This document shows positions 34,508-45,660 of a stretch of DNA of 64,000 nucleotides, in pieces. The translations under genes were made by a program, and so were the position numbers. The notes below the pieces were generated by a model. That model was not told where the DNA came from. It was given only the letters and a program-made list of their open reading frames with translations, and searched no databases. Within the stretch, counting starts at the first letter, position 1; every line of letters starts with the position of its first letter. The DNA comes from Phyto melanocephala (lineage: Eukaryota > Arthropoda > Insecta > Diptera > Rhinophoridae). The DNA lies in NCBI GenBank assembly GCA_941918925.1, contig OW799233.1:80479797-80543796 (forward strand), in the 5' to 3' direction.

Positions 34508-35294
34508 TTATAAAAAATTCCATATCCATTTTTATGTGGTTTAAGATATAAACCTTTACCCATTGCTATTGCCTCTAATGTTCTGTTATGACGCTTACTC
34601 TCTTCAAGTTGCTGTCTACCATTTTTAGCTGTTGCTATGGCTTTAGCAATTGATGATCCACCAGAAGCTAATGCACCTAGTGGTCCGAGTGCAGTAAGTA
34701 TGGGAACAAGAGGAATGGAGCCACCAACTTTTGGTACCTTAATAATTCTTGGTATTTTAATATCTGTTTTTCTTCCACGAACGTATGTTGAATAACTTTT
34801 CTTGAAGTTTTTATAGCATTTTTAATATCTTGAGGTTTTTGTTTTTTTAAGACAACATTTGCTGCTTTAATTGCACTATTAAAGATATTTCTCTTATAAA
34901 GGTTTCTCTTGTTGGATTTAACACCCATACCAAATTTTACTTTAGCTTTCATTGCGTTACTAACAAAGAATGCGTTTAGTTTTTCTCGAACTGTACTATC
35001 TCTAGCTTTAACTCTTTACCAAGCTTTATCTGCTAGTTCTTTATCTGCTTGATGTCTTTTATTAATATCAGTATTCTGAGAATAAGCAATATCATGAACT
35101 CGGCAAGCTGCATCCAGGGGATTAATTCCCTTATCTCCTCTTTCTAAACGCTTTTACAGTTTTGATCCAGGACCACAGTACTGATAACCGGGTAGATGAA
35201 GTTCTACTGGTAGTGAATTAATTAATTTATTAACTAGTCCTTTTCCGTGCACGGAAGTTTTTCCACTAAATTTATTATTTACATATACAATCAT
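34505..35294 (-). pseudogene. minor capsid protein with PLA2-like domain
   Basis: From ATG 35294 the frame has LPGYQYCGPG (calcium-loop-like) then DAACRVHDIAYS, the HD catalytic pair of parvovirus-type phospholipase A2 domains. Two in-frame stops (about 35155 and 35017) and a frameshift (about 34800) break it. After the shift a hydrophobic Gly/Ala/Pro segment (PLVPILTALGPLGALASGG) and a GKGLYLKP ending are seen. In adintoviruses such a domain is thought to help membrane passage. Here it is a relic. Confidence 0.82.
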
Positions 35295-35399
35295 TTATAT
35301 ACTGCAATAATGGTTTGTACACAGAAAAAATAAAAAATAAAAAAATTTAGAAATTAATTACATATTCGTGTGTACACATATATACACTCAGTCATAAAA

Positions 35400-36090
35400 A
35401 TGCGTTTAATAAGACAACATAAAAATATTATAGTAAAAAATTTAGATTTCCAAGAAAGTAAAAACGGAACTAAACACAGCTGTCTATTGCCAAACTCAAT
35501 AAGAGCACTTATAGTTGGACCGTCTAATTGTGGAAAAACAAATGAAATGCTAAGTTTAATTGAAAGCCCTAATGGATTAAAATTTAAAAATATATATTTA
35601 TACTCAAAATCCCTACATCAACCAAAATATCAATATCTTAGAAAATTAATTTCATCTGTAAAGGGTAAAGGGACTTTATACTTTTTTAGAAAATGAATAT
35701 GTCGTATCACCTCAGGAAGCTAAGTCAAATTCAATAATGATATTTGATGATGTTGCTTGCGAAAAACAAAATAATATTAGATCAAACTTTTGTATAGGGA
35801 GACATAATAATATTGATTCCTTCTACTTATGTCAAACGTATACACACATTCCAAAACATTTAATACGTGATAATGCAAATTTCATAATAATGTTTAAACA
35901 AGATGATTTAAATTTAAAGCATATTTATAATGATCACGTTGGAAATGATATGAGTCTTGACATGTTTTCTAAAATATGCAAAGAATGTTGGAAAGAAAAA
36001 CATGAATTTCTAGTAATAAGTAAAGATGATGAAATTCATAATGGACGTTATAGAAAAATTTTTGATATATTCATCCAAGTTCAATTATAA
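35400..36090 (+). pseudogene. packaging ATPase (A32/FtsK-type), frameshifted
   Basis: Part 1 (35400-35696) holds the Walker A loop VGPSNCGKT at residues about 39-47. The frame changes near 35685. Part 2 (35737-36090) starts with the Walker B strand MIFDDV and goes on through LIRDNANFIIMFKQD. These are typical of Polinton and NCLDV genome-packaging ATPases. The start is taken at 35400 because homologues begin near a basic MRL segment; an upstream in-frame ATG at 35370 exists. Confidence 0.87.
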
Positions 36091-36139
36091 ATATTCAGCT
36101 ATCCAAACTGAATACATATTATTATTCTTAATAATTTGT

Positions 36140-36500
36140 ATACTGTAAAGCTGTTTAAAGAGCTGTTTAGCTATTCTAGGGAGCTGTTTAGCTGTTTTAA
36201 AGAGCTGTTTAGCTGTTTTAAGGAGCTGTTTAGCTGTTTTCACGGAGCTGTTCTAGGGAGCTGTTTAGCTGTTTCAAAGATCTGTTTAGCTGTTTTAAGG
36301 AGCTGTTTAGCTGTTTTCACGGAGCTGTTTAGCTGTTATATGGAGCTGTTTAGATGTTCTAGGGAGCTGTTTAGCTGTTCTAGGGAGCTGTTTAGCTGTT
36401 TTAAGGAGCTGTTTAGCTGTTTTAACTGTTATAAGGAGCTGTTTTAGAGAAGCTGTTATTAGAAGCAGTTTAGCTGTTCTACGAAACTGTTCAGTTCTTC
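36140..36500. repeat. ~20 bp tandem repeat array (AGCTGTTTAGCTGTT)
   Basis: About 15-18 units of ggagctgtttagctgtttta and variants (caagg, ctaggg, cacgg spacers) run with few interruptions between the ATPase and the next gene. Both strands have open frames, which is a by-product of periodicity. AGCT is its own complement, so units can pair with each other. Confidence 0.88.
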
Positions 36501-36544
36501 CACAATTTAATTTGTTTTGTTTAAAATCACTCTCATTCATAAAT

Positions 36545-37309
36545 ATGGAAAACGATAATGTATTAAGGGACTTAGTGAAATCTAGAAAAATTTTGAAAAA
36601 GAAATTTGATAGCGTGAAACTTGGAGAAGCAGAAACATGTAATCAATTAGAAAATACATTTAAACCATTGACAGAACCACTAAAAAAATTAGTTAAATTA
36701 TCTAATGAGAATTTACTAAAGCCAACAACAACGACATTGAAACATGACAAAACAAAAATGGAAAATATAAAGAATACCAGCATTATTCCTAGCGAAAGTG
36801 TTTTAAAAGAAGAAAATCTCCTCAATGCATCACTTATAACAAGTAAAATGTACAAAAGTAATAAATATAGTACAGATGAAGAAGACGATGAGGTAAATAA
36901 TGAATCGTTTTATTCCCAATCATCAAATTGGGATTTTGATTTAACAAACCTGCTATTTCATCAAAATCCAGAGCAATATGACTCATCAGAATTAGAAATA
37001 TACAAACAAATTTTACTTGAAACAAACGCCCATAGACGAAACCATGACCCTAATAGTCAACTTAAAGGTAAAAGAGGTTATAAATATAAAAAGGTTATAA
37101 AAAAACTATTTCCTACTACTACTCACATTGGTAAAGGCTTAATGAATATAAATCTAAACAAACCAAATTATATATACTGGGATAATCCCAATGAAATAGT
37201 AGATCGATTAAGACTTCTAATAGCATCACAACATGCTGATAACAATAATCACACTAATGAAATAATATCAATAATTGAAGAATTGAGAGAAGCAAATATA
37301 ATTGATTAA
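36545..37309 (+). CDS. conserved Polinton protein of unknown function
   Basis: Start chosen at ATG 36545 (MENDNVLRDLVKSRKILKKK), just after the repeat array; 254 residues. The N-terminal half is charged and helical. The C-terminal half has RRNHDPNSQLKGKRGYKYKK and YIYWDNPNEIVDRLRLLIAS, ending SIIEELREANIID. That last motif is common in insect Polinton/adintovirus-associated proteins, as I recall. The frame is intact. Confidence 0.75.
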   Translation: MENDNVLRDLVKSRKILKKKFDSVKLGEAETCNQLENTFKPLTEPLKKLVKLSNENLLKPTTTTLKHDKTKMENIKNTSIIPSESVLKEENLLNASLITSKMYKSNKYSTDEEDDEVNNESFYSQSSNWDFDLTNLLFHQNPEQYDSSELEIYKQILLETNAHRRNHDPNSQLKGKRGYKYKKVIKKLFPTTTHIGKGLMNINLNKPNYIYWDNPNEIVDRLRLLIASQHADNNNHTNEIISIIEELREANIID

Positions 37310-37324
37310 TAAAAGGAAAAAAAA

Positions 37325-37729
37325 ATGACCGTGGACAAATTTGGTCATTACAATAATCAAAATTTTAATAGCGAAATAAGAAAGAAAAACTTTTTTAAAA
37401 AATTTTTGGGTTATACGTTAAATGACGATAACATAGACATCGAGAATAAAAGAATCAAAAATGTTGCAAGTCCTTTGGAGGAGAATGATGTCGTCAATAA
37501 ATTATTTCTAATATCTTATATGAATCAAGCGGAAAACCAAATAAATCATTATTTAAGGGAGGAAATCAATGAAATTCATGAAAAAGTTATACAATTTAAA
37601 GTAATATTCGATGAGCAAATAAAAAGTTGTATTGATAAAATTAATAAAATTGAAAATCTGACGTTCTCTTCAGTAGCTATAAGTGTTCCAATAGATAACA
37701 AATCAACTAAAAAACAATCCAAGATATAA
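37325..37729 (+). CDS. conserved Polinton protein, structural candidate
   Basis: 134 residues from ATG 37325, only 15 bp after the previous stop. Begins MTVDKFGHYNNQ; the middle DIENKRIKNVASPLEENDVV resembles the fibre- or tail-like 'KRxxNVxxPxxxxDAV' pattern seen in Polinton and phage-like structural proteins. The C-terminus is a coiled coil (QAENQINHYLREEINEIHEKV). Frame intact; the tight spacing suggests co-transcription. Confidence 0.7.
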   Translation: MTVDKFGHYNNQNFNSEIRKKNFFKKFLGYTLNDDNIDIENKRIKNVASPLEENDVVNKLFLISYMNQAENQINHYLREEINEIHEKVIQFKVIFDEQIKSCIDKINKIENLTFSSVAISVPIDNKSTKKQSKI

Positions 37730-37754
37730 TTACACAGTAAAAAAAAGTAAAAAA

Positions 37755-38528
37755 ATGAGTTCAAAACGAAATTTAGTAAATGAACTTCATTCTCAAGCAC
37801 GAAAGAATTTCTTAAGGCGAAGAGTTATTACAAAGGGTATAGACGATCTCTGGCAATGAATATAAATATATGTTAACAGTCATTGATATATTCTCAAAAT
37901 ATGCTTGGGTTGAATCAATTAAATCAAAAACTGCTTCAGAAGTTGCAAAAGCCTTTCAAAAAATATTTAATTTGGGGCGTAAACCTAAGAATTTACAGAC
38001 AGATGATGGTAAAGAATTTTTCAATAAGGAGTTAGGAGTGCTAATGCGAAAATATTCAATTAATCATTACTCTACATACAGTGTAATGAAAGCTTCAATT
38101 GTTGAACGCTTTAATAAAACATTAAAGGGTATGATGTGGAAAGAGTTTAGTAACAACGGAAGCTATAAATGGATTCATATTTATAAGAGCTTAGTTAAAA
38201 AATATAATAATAAAAAACATAGAACAATAAAAATGCACCGGTTCACGTTACAGCTAAAAATGAAAAACATCTGTTGAATACTGTATACAATAATATTAAA
38301 ATGTTCTAACCATCACGTTTCAAAGTTGGAGATCATGTTCGAATAAGTAAATATAAACATATTTTTGAAAAAGGGTATACTCCCAACTGGACAACAGAAA
38401 TATCTAAAATACGATCAATACAAAATACTTATCCCGTCACATTTATATTGAAAGACTATCAGGGAAATGAAATAAAAGGGGAATTTTATAAGGAGGAGAT
38501 ACTTCACACACGTTATCCCAATACATAA
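37755..38528 (+). pseudogene. retroviral-type integrase of the Polinton, deleted
   Basis: 37755-37859 starts MSSKRNLVNELHSQARKNFL and reaches GIDDLWQ then stops. In Polinton integrases this is followed by the first catalytic Asp (a DLxxM box); that piece is missing. A second frame from 37870 has YMLTVIDIFSKYAWV, LQTDDGKEFFN (second Asp) and IVERFNKTLK (Glu). Another frameshift near 38240 and a TAA near 38307 precede an SH3/chromo-like end (FKVGDHVRI...EFYKEEIL). No active enzyme is expected. Confidence 0.88.
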
Positions 38529-38644
38529 TTCTTGGATAAATAAAACTGATATATTGTAAAATTAAAAATAATAATTCATAAATAAAGAAAATAAATAATT
38601 AAAAAATTATTAAAGCATTTTTCATTAATAGTTGAGATGTCAAT

Positions 38645-39334
38645 ATGTCAATAACATTGGCATTAAGCGGAAAGTCTTCAATTTTAACAGCAAATTATTT
38701 CCCACCAATACATCTTAGTGGTGAATATGAATGTTCTCTAATAGATTTTCATTCATATAATTCCGTTCCCAATGTAGACTTTGATAATAATCTATTTCAT
38801 ATAGGAGATAAAGTAATTGAAATTCCTACAGGTTCTTATGAGTTACAAGATATTGCTGACTATATTACTACAGAATATAAAGCACAGGAATTTAGTAAAT
38901 CAATTATAATTGAAGAAAATAACAATACTTTACAAGTTGAAATAACCTCATCACACGACAAAATTTTCTTTGATCCGAATCGATCTATTGGTAGTTTATT
39001 TGGATTCGATAGAACAACGTTGAATTCTGGTATAAAACATTTTTCAAATCAGCCAGTAAATATTTTAAAAGTTAATGCCATACAAATTCAATGTAATATA
39101 ATAACGGGGACATATATGAATAATTCTCCAGCACATATACTTCATGAGTTCGCACTGGATGTCCCTCCAGGTTATAAATTAGATGTAATCCCTAGTAATC
39201 TAATATATTTGCCAGTAAACGTCAAAGAAATAACACATCTTACCATTTGGATTGTTGATCAAGAATGTCGTTTAATAAATTTCAGAGGCGAAGAAATAAC
39301 GCTAAGATTACATCTGAGACCAAATAAGATATGA
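38645..39334 (+). CDS. penton-type minor capsid protein
   Basis: 229 residues, intact. ALSGKSSILTANYFPPIHLS followed by ECSLIDFHSYNSVPNVD is the signature start of Polinton/adintovirus penton (single jelly-roll) proteins. The end, ITLRLHLRPNK, is a common last strand. It lies just upstream of the hexon on the same strand, as usual for the capsid module. It would form the vertices of the icosahedral shell. Confidence 0.85.
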   Translation: MSITLALSGKSSILTANYFPPIHLSGEYECSLIDFHSYNSVPNVDFDNNLFHIGDKVIEIPTGSYELQDIADYITTEYKAQEFSKSIIIEENNNTLQVEITSSHDKIFFDPNRSIGSLFGFDRTTLNSGIKHFSNQPVNILKVNAIQIQCNIITGTYMNNSPAHILHEFALDVPPGYKLDVIPSNLIYLPVNVKEITHLTIWIVDQECRLINFRGEEITLRLHLRPNKI

Positions 39335-39467
39335 TTATTTATAATAAAAACATACACAATAAAATAAAAAGGAACACTTCTACACAAAACTATTAAATCT
39401 ACAAGACCAAAGCTAACTGAACAAAATAAAGAGTTTTTAAAATCACTTAAGTTAAACGTACAAAAGA

Positions 39468-40292
39468 ATGTCTGATATACTCAATGTTGTGGAGAAACCG
39501 TTTTCGGATGAAAACATAACTAAAAAAGATTACCACAGTTGTTTACCCTATATACAGTCATATAAAAATAATGATGAAATTCGAATTACACTACAAAATC
39601 AAGACTTGTATGTTCTTCCCTCAGAAAGCTACTTATATATAGAAGGAAATATAAAAAATGAAAAGGGTGAAGAATCTAATAATGGTCGATTTAGAAATAA
39701 TTGTGTAGCGGTCTTATTTGATGAAATACGTTATGAGATCAATGGTGTTGAAATTGATCGAACTCGATATTTGGGAAGGTCCAGTACACTCAAGAATTAT
39801 ATTTCATTAAATGAATTTGAAAGTAATATAATGAGAAATGCTGGATGGTCTATATCTGAAGACTTATCTATACAAGCACTTAATTTTTACAATCCTCTAA
39901 AGCTTTTAATGGGATTTGCAGAGGATTTTAATAAAATAATATTAAACAGTAAACACGAACTTATTCTTTTACGAAGTTCAACTAATGAGAATGTATATTA
40001 CGCAACAGATGCGAACGAAAAACTTCAGTTGACAGTTACAAATATAACATGGAGAATTCCACATGTTCAGCTATCAGATTCTAGAAAAATACAAATAATG
40101 AAGATTATTAAGGATGGAACTTCTTTATCTATTGCATTTCGCAGTTGGGACTGTTATTTAAATCCTACATTTTCTGGTGGAATAAATCATCATTGGAATG
40201 TTAAAATGTCAATCAATAGAGAAAGACCACGATTTTTAATATTCGTTTTAGAAAATAAAAACAAGTATATTCATTCTAATTTAAACAACTAA
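39468..40292 (+). pseudogene. hexon-type major capsid protein, C-terminus lost
   Basis: Starts MSDILNVVEKPFSDENITKK. FRNNCVAVLFDEIRYEINGVEID and TLKNYISL are typical of Polinton hexon (double jelly-roll) proteins. The frame is open to about RERPRFLIFVLENKN and then runs into an inserted AAGAGCGCT repeat at about 40289. About a third of the protein (second jelly roll) is absent. I saw no remainder downstream. Confidence 0.83.
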
Positions 40293-41062
40293 GAGCGCTA
40301 TATTCGGCCGTGCCGAATCTTATATACCCTTCACAACGTGTAGTCATGCAATAACAGTGTTTTGTGTCACCATTCATCCCATATGAAATACGTACATACA
40401 TATAAAAACATACATATATAAAAACGTCCCATTCTAAAATTAAAAATTCACGTATGTATGTTAAAAAAACAAAAAAAAAAAAAAATTTTAAAAAATTTAA
40501 AAAAAATATTTTAAAAAAAATTTAAAAAAAAAATTATTATGTATATAATATATATATAAAACAAAAAAAAAAAATAAAAAAAAAATTAAAAAAAAAAATA
40601 ATAAAAAAAATATAAATAATATAAATAATAGATATATTAAATAAAAATTAAAAAAAAAATAAAAAAAAAAATTTAAAAAAAAAAATTTTTTGGCTCAGCT
40701 GGGATTCGATGCCACGTTTTCTCTAACCAGTATACACGTTTGTATGTATGTATGTTGTTGTTGTAATGTTGTTTTTGTGAAAAAAAAATCGAGGTGGTCG
40801 TGGGTTTTTGCTCATATCTCAGTTGTTTATGTACCGATGTTTCTGATTTTCAATACCGATCTACTCCCGAATATTTCTGATATTTTAATACCTTACCCGG
40901 GTCCAACCTATGTCGGGGGCTTCAAAAAGTTGATTTCAACATACACACGGACAGACGGTCAGACTGACAGAGCTTAATCGACTCCCCTATTCATAAGCTT
41001 TCAGAAAATATATACTTTATGGGGTCGGAAATGAAAATTGTAAAAATTTCACACGGAATGGC
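40289..41062 (+). mobile_element. AAGAGCGCT-type repeat, 3'-truncated
   Basis: Starts aactaagagcgctatattcg and follows the 31234 copy without its Helitron and foldback. It ends at cacggaatgg where a CR1-like element begins, so it misses the GGGTATA terminus. It shows the state of the family before nested insertions. Confidence 0.82.
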
Positions 41063-42447
41063 AAATGGTATCTGCCTTATTGGATGTCTCTGAAAATATA
41101 CGACGTGAACTGGATGAAGGAAAATTAAATTTCTTAATTCTTCTTGACCACTCAAAAGCCTTCGACACTGTTGACCATGGAACACTTTGCAACAAGCTTC
41201 GGCACTTCTTTAATTTCTCTAACAATTCAACACGTCTTTTGTCTTCATATCTTTCGAATCGTTTGCAATTTGTATCTTCTAATAATTTTCAATCATCTTT
41301 AAAACCTTTAACAAGAGGTGTGCCACAAGGGTCCATTCTGGGACCACTACTTTTTTCAATTTATGCCAATGATTTGCCAAAACAGCTTTTGCATTGCAAA
41401 GTTCACATGTATGCAGATGATGTACAGTTATATTTGAGCAGTCCAGTACGATCTATTGATGAAAGTGTTGTTAGGGTTAATGATGATTTGGATAGAATTT
41501 TTCGTTGGGCAACAGCGAATGGACTTTGTTTAAACCCCCATAAATCAAAGTGCCTAATAATTCGAAAGAAAACGATCGATCCTGTTATCGATGTTAACAT
41601 TCTAATAAATGGGGAAAGGATCAACATCGTTAATGTTGCAAAAAACCTTGGAATAGTATTTAATAATACACTTACTTGGACAAACCATGTTAATACACTC
41701 GTAGGCCAAATTTACATTAAGCTAAGGTGCCTTTGGCCGACACAATATTTTACTCCCATAGGGATAAGGAAGCTTCTTGCAAAATCCTATCTTCTTCCAG
41801 GTTCAATTTATGGCTGTGAGCTTTTTGCAAGCTGCGACTCAATTAGTAAAAGGAAATTAAACGTTTTATATAATAACATAATTAGATATGTGTATGGCTT
41901 GAGAAGATATGACCATGCTACTAATTTTTCCGCTCAACTTTACGGTGTTTCCTTTGACAATCTTCTTAACATACGCGTTCTATTATTTTTGCATAAGATT
42001 ATTTATTCAGAAGCTCCTCAATATCTTATAGACAAGATAAGGCTTGCCAGATCGCTTAGAGGGAAAAGGATTATAATTCCTTTACACCGTCTTCTTGTAT
42101 CTGAATGGCACTTCTTTATACACGCGGCGCGTCTTTGGAATATTCTTCCCCAAACTCAACAACACAATAGCAACGCAAATAGCTTTAAACATTTTTTATT
42201 TGATTTTTTTTTTGCACAACAGTAAATTGTTATTAATTGTAATGTATTTGTTATAGTATAATATATTTTTTTTTTTTATAGTTAATAATATAATAATAAT
42301 AATATAATATAGCTAAGTGTATGTAATTGTATTAATGTGTAATCCCTAAATTTAATTTATAAAAACTACTTTCCTATACTTTAAATATAAGATTAAATCT
42401 TGTTGTATAGGAATTGACAAATAAAATAAATAAATAAATAAATTTAA
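41063..42447 (+). mobile_element. CR1/L2-like non-LTR element, 5'-truncated
   Basis: Begins inside RT and ends with an AAATAAAT tail (42419-42446). Only RT palm, thumb and C-terminus are present. The frame is intact over 386 residues, so insertion may be fairly recent. Confidence 0.87.
41065..42225 (+). pseudogene. CR1/L2-like reverse transcriptase, N-terminus missing
   Basis: Contains LLDHSKAFDTVDH (first catalytic Asp), TRGVPQGSILGPLLFSIYAND and MYADDVQLYLS (catalytic ADD), then the thumb KNLGIVFNNTLTWTNHV and a C-terminal region ending FFFAQQ. The endonuclease and RT fingers are absent because of 5' truncation. The ATG used is not a natural start. The open frame was interrupted neither by stops nor shifts. 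Confidence 0.9.
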
Positions 42448-43560
42448 AAAAAATATCGCAAGTAGAAATTACGAAAATAATAAGGATTGATAGTAAACAA
42501 TGTTTATGTTATTGCAGATTGTTAGCTTATTATTGTTTTAAACCAAAATCCATAATAAACAATAGTTATACATTATATATTTTTTATATATTTTATTATT
42601 TAATTCTCATACTTATTTCTTGATATCTTATATGGTTTATAAGAGAAATGAAACTAAAAAATATATTAATATGCAAAAACTTTTTAATTTACAATTTTAC
42701 AAAATAACAATTGACAATTGATGTAGTTAGTATTCTCATAAGTAATCATATAGTAATGTTTATATTGATAGCATTATAATTTAAAGTATGATATAGAATC
42801 TTATGAAATAAATAATATAAAAAGTTAAAAATTTTGAAAATAACGCGTTTTTAAATGTTTTGATGCTTTTCGAAATTTTAAAGTTGACACCAATCTAAAC
42901 AATAATTGTGAAACAGCCATCTATTGCTTTTGCTATCTTGCTGATGGCTAGAGCAGGCCAAAACCAGTAATAATATAAAAGATAATAACAGGCAAAAAAA
43001 GGGGTTGATGTTGGTAAAATTTTAGTGTAACTCGTTGTGGTACGAATATATGATATTGGAAACTAACTTATCGTATTTAATTAACTAAAAGACAAGGTGT
43101 TTAATAAATTATATTTACATCTATACTTTATCACCGATCAAAGAGTGATCAAAAATTCACATCAACCATTTTGCCTAAATAACTAATGTATAACTTATAA
43201 ATTCTAGCAAAGAATATAACAAATTAGGCAACACTGCAACAATTCTATATGATACTACATTTGCCATATGATGAAAAGCTGAAATACGCTTTTCAACAAA
43301 CAACAAATCTGTCCTCATACGTAGGAAATTTGTCCAGCATTAAAAATATGCTGTTTACACGATATGTTGAAATCGTCGACATACATTTGATGGCCTTGTT
43401 AAAAAAGTGTTAGCAAATGATGTTAATCATACATATGATGAAAAAATTTTGCGTTTACACGATATGATGGCACTTGTAACAAATTTTTAAGCACAAATTT
43501 GCTGATTCAACATATCGTCTAGACTAAGCTTAATACTTACCTTTCTCTAATTTATTTAAA
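42448..43560. other. noncoding AT-rich DNA
   Basis: No gene was seen. tttacacgatatgatg / tttacacgatatgttgaa blocks (43360 and 43440) and tcaacatatcgtctagact (43503-43521) recall 22052-22200, suggesting a small dispersed repeat. Confidence 0.5.
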
Positions 43561-43722
43561 ACGAAAGATGAAATAAAAACAAAAAAAATATGTATATATT
43601 TATAAAATTGGTTTTTATTATTATAATTTACAAGAGGAATTAAAATTTATAAATTTCTTAGGTAATTAAGACAATTCAAAAAATTTTTATATATTTAACA
43701 ATGCTTTTTTTTAATTTTTAAA

Positions 43723-44530
43723 TTAATATTCTATTTCCATTAAATATTCATCCAAACCATCATCAACATTTATAAATTTATCAATGTAGTTGTTATCTAT
43801 ATATTCTATTTCATTATTATCTAATGAGGAGTTTTCTATAGCATTATTTCGTAAAGCTATTTCTTTGTAATGACCCCAAGTATTAACATTATTATTACAT
43901 ATAAATCTCTTATTATCTAAATAACTTAAAGATATCTTATTTCTAAGGGACGTATATATAGTATGCAATTTTGATTTAAATATATAAATTTTTCCATAAT
44001 AAATATGTTTATTATACAAGCAATTTTTATAATCTGAAAGACTTAGATTTTTAGTAACACAACTTTTGACACCCTTAGCTTTTTTAGTTTCTTCCATGTT
44101 ATCCGTTTTAAATGAGTAAATTTTTGCTCTCAATCCTACAAATTCTTTCATAATTTTACCCATGTTTTCATCCTTCATCATCCCTAAAACTTTCTTATTC
44201 TTTTGCGGAATACCAAATTGATTAGCTAGTTCATAATCTGAGGTGTCAAATCTTGTATCAATGCCATTAATTATGTCTTTGTAGAAATCTTCTGTTTCTA
44301 TGCTATAAATAAATGAATCGGTGTCCATATAATTTAGTTCGAGTTTACTTTCATATTTGGGTAACATATAATCATAATGAAAATCATACATCTTCCATTT
44401 TGATAACTCCAAGATTACAAAACCCATATAAATTGGCTTATTATATAATGAGTAACTTTTGTTTAGCTCAACTGCAATCATGTTTTCATCAAAAATACTT
44501 AAAGAATTAAACTCGGGTTTTGCAATGAGA
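43723..44530 (-). pseudogene. polB: Polinton type-B DNA polymerase, C-terminal part
   Basis: The minus strand reads IFDENMIAVELN, YNKPIYMGFVILELSK, then the catalytic LNYMDTDSF (YxDTDS) at about 44318-44340 and GLRAKIYSF, KAKGVKSCVTK further on. These are palm and thumb motifs of protein-primed polymerase B in Polintons/adintoviruses. The frame is open to the stop at 43723. The 5' side joins, in frame, an LOA RNase H sequence at about 44530. The region upstream (exonuclease, TPR1, motif A) is missing. Confidence 0.9.
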
Positions 44531-45660
44531 GCACGTGCTCCAAGTCCACTTGTAACCGTCGAATGTCTCGCTATCTCCTCAAGAGACATCCGGCATTCCT
44601 GGGCAATTTTCGATGTGCTGTACACACTCTCAAGGGACCTAATAGTCGCCTTGCTGTCAGTAAATATATAAATATCCCTGCCAGATATTTCATTATACTG
44701 AATCTGTTCCGCGGCTGTCCTAATAGCCATTAGTTCGGCCTGTATCGCGCTACAGTAATCCGGTAGCCTAAGGGACAATTCCAAACCCAACTGGATCGAA
44801 AAGATACCACATCCAGCTCCAGCATGTGATTTCGATCCGTCAGTAAATATCTGGATGGCATTCTCCGGAGGTCGGAGGCCGTTGTCGTATTCAGATCTAT
44901 CCGGTATATTCGTCACGAAACCCGGATCGAATGCTGGTTCAGGTACCTTGTAATCAATAGGAGAAGCAATATTGATCATACCCAAAATTCTTGCATGTCC
45001 ATAATTCACATACTTCCATGCCCTTGTGGCATTCAGCCTCAGTGCGGTGTCCGCAGCCATCTGCCTAGTCATGATGTCTGGTGGTAACCAGTTTAAAATA
45101 GTGAACAGTGCCTTAGATGGTGTGGTCCTAAGAGCACCTGTTATCATAATCGCAGCCATTCTCATAATACGTCCGAAACTGTCCTGGTGGATTCTCTTCT
45201 CCAGCGTCACCCACCAGACTGCCGCTCCGTAATAAAGAATTGGTCTGACAACAGAATCGTATAGCCAGTATAAGTTCCTGGGGTTAATACCCCAATTAAG
45301 GCCAATTGCCCTCTTGCAGCAGTATAATACAGTTGCCGCCTTAGTGGTCCTGGATTTTGTGTTCAGGTTCCAGTTTAGTTTGATGTCCAATACGAGACCC
45401 AAATATTTGGCATTATCGGATAGCGCTAGTGCCACTCCGTCTATCCTAGGCGTAGCAAAGATCGGTATTTTGTACCTCCTTGTGAACAGTACCAGTTCCG
45501 TTTTGGCAGGATTAGCTCCCAGCCCACATCCCTGGCACCATCTAAGTATTAACGTTAGCGCAGATTTCAAGAGCTCTGAGAGCAGTCCAGGATCTTTGCC
45601 CGTAGCTGCTATAGCCACATCATCCGCATAAGCAACAGTCATGCAGGATGTATTCTCCAT
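43723..45660 (-). other. in-frame fusion: LOA RT/RNase H to polB
   Basis: One uninterrupted 645-codon frame starts with the RT YADD box (MTVAYADDVAIA). It passes the RT thumb (NAKYLGLVLDIKLNW) and an RNase H with TDGSKSHAGAG and FTDSKATIRSLES, then switches to polymerase B at about residue 380. The fusion is accidental in origin (insertion plus deletion) but is open. No promoter is evident. Confidence 0.85.

Noticed and set aside
36136..36540. Open frames on both strands over the AGCTGTT array (Leu-Phe-Ser-Cys repeats)
   Set aside because: The frames arise from tandem repeat periodicity, have no family features, and a nearby real gene starts after them.
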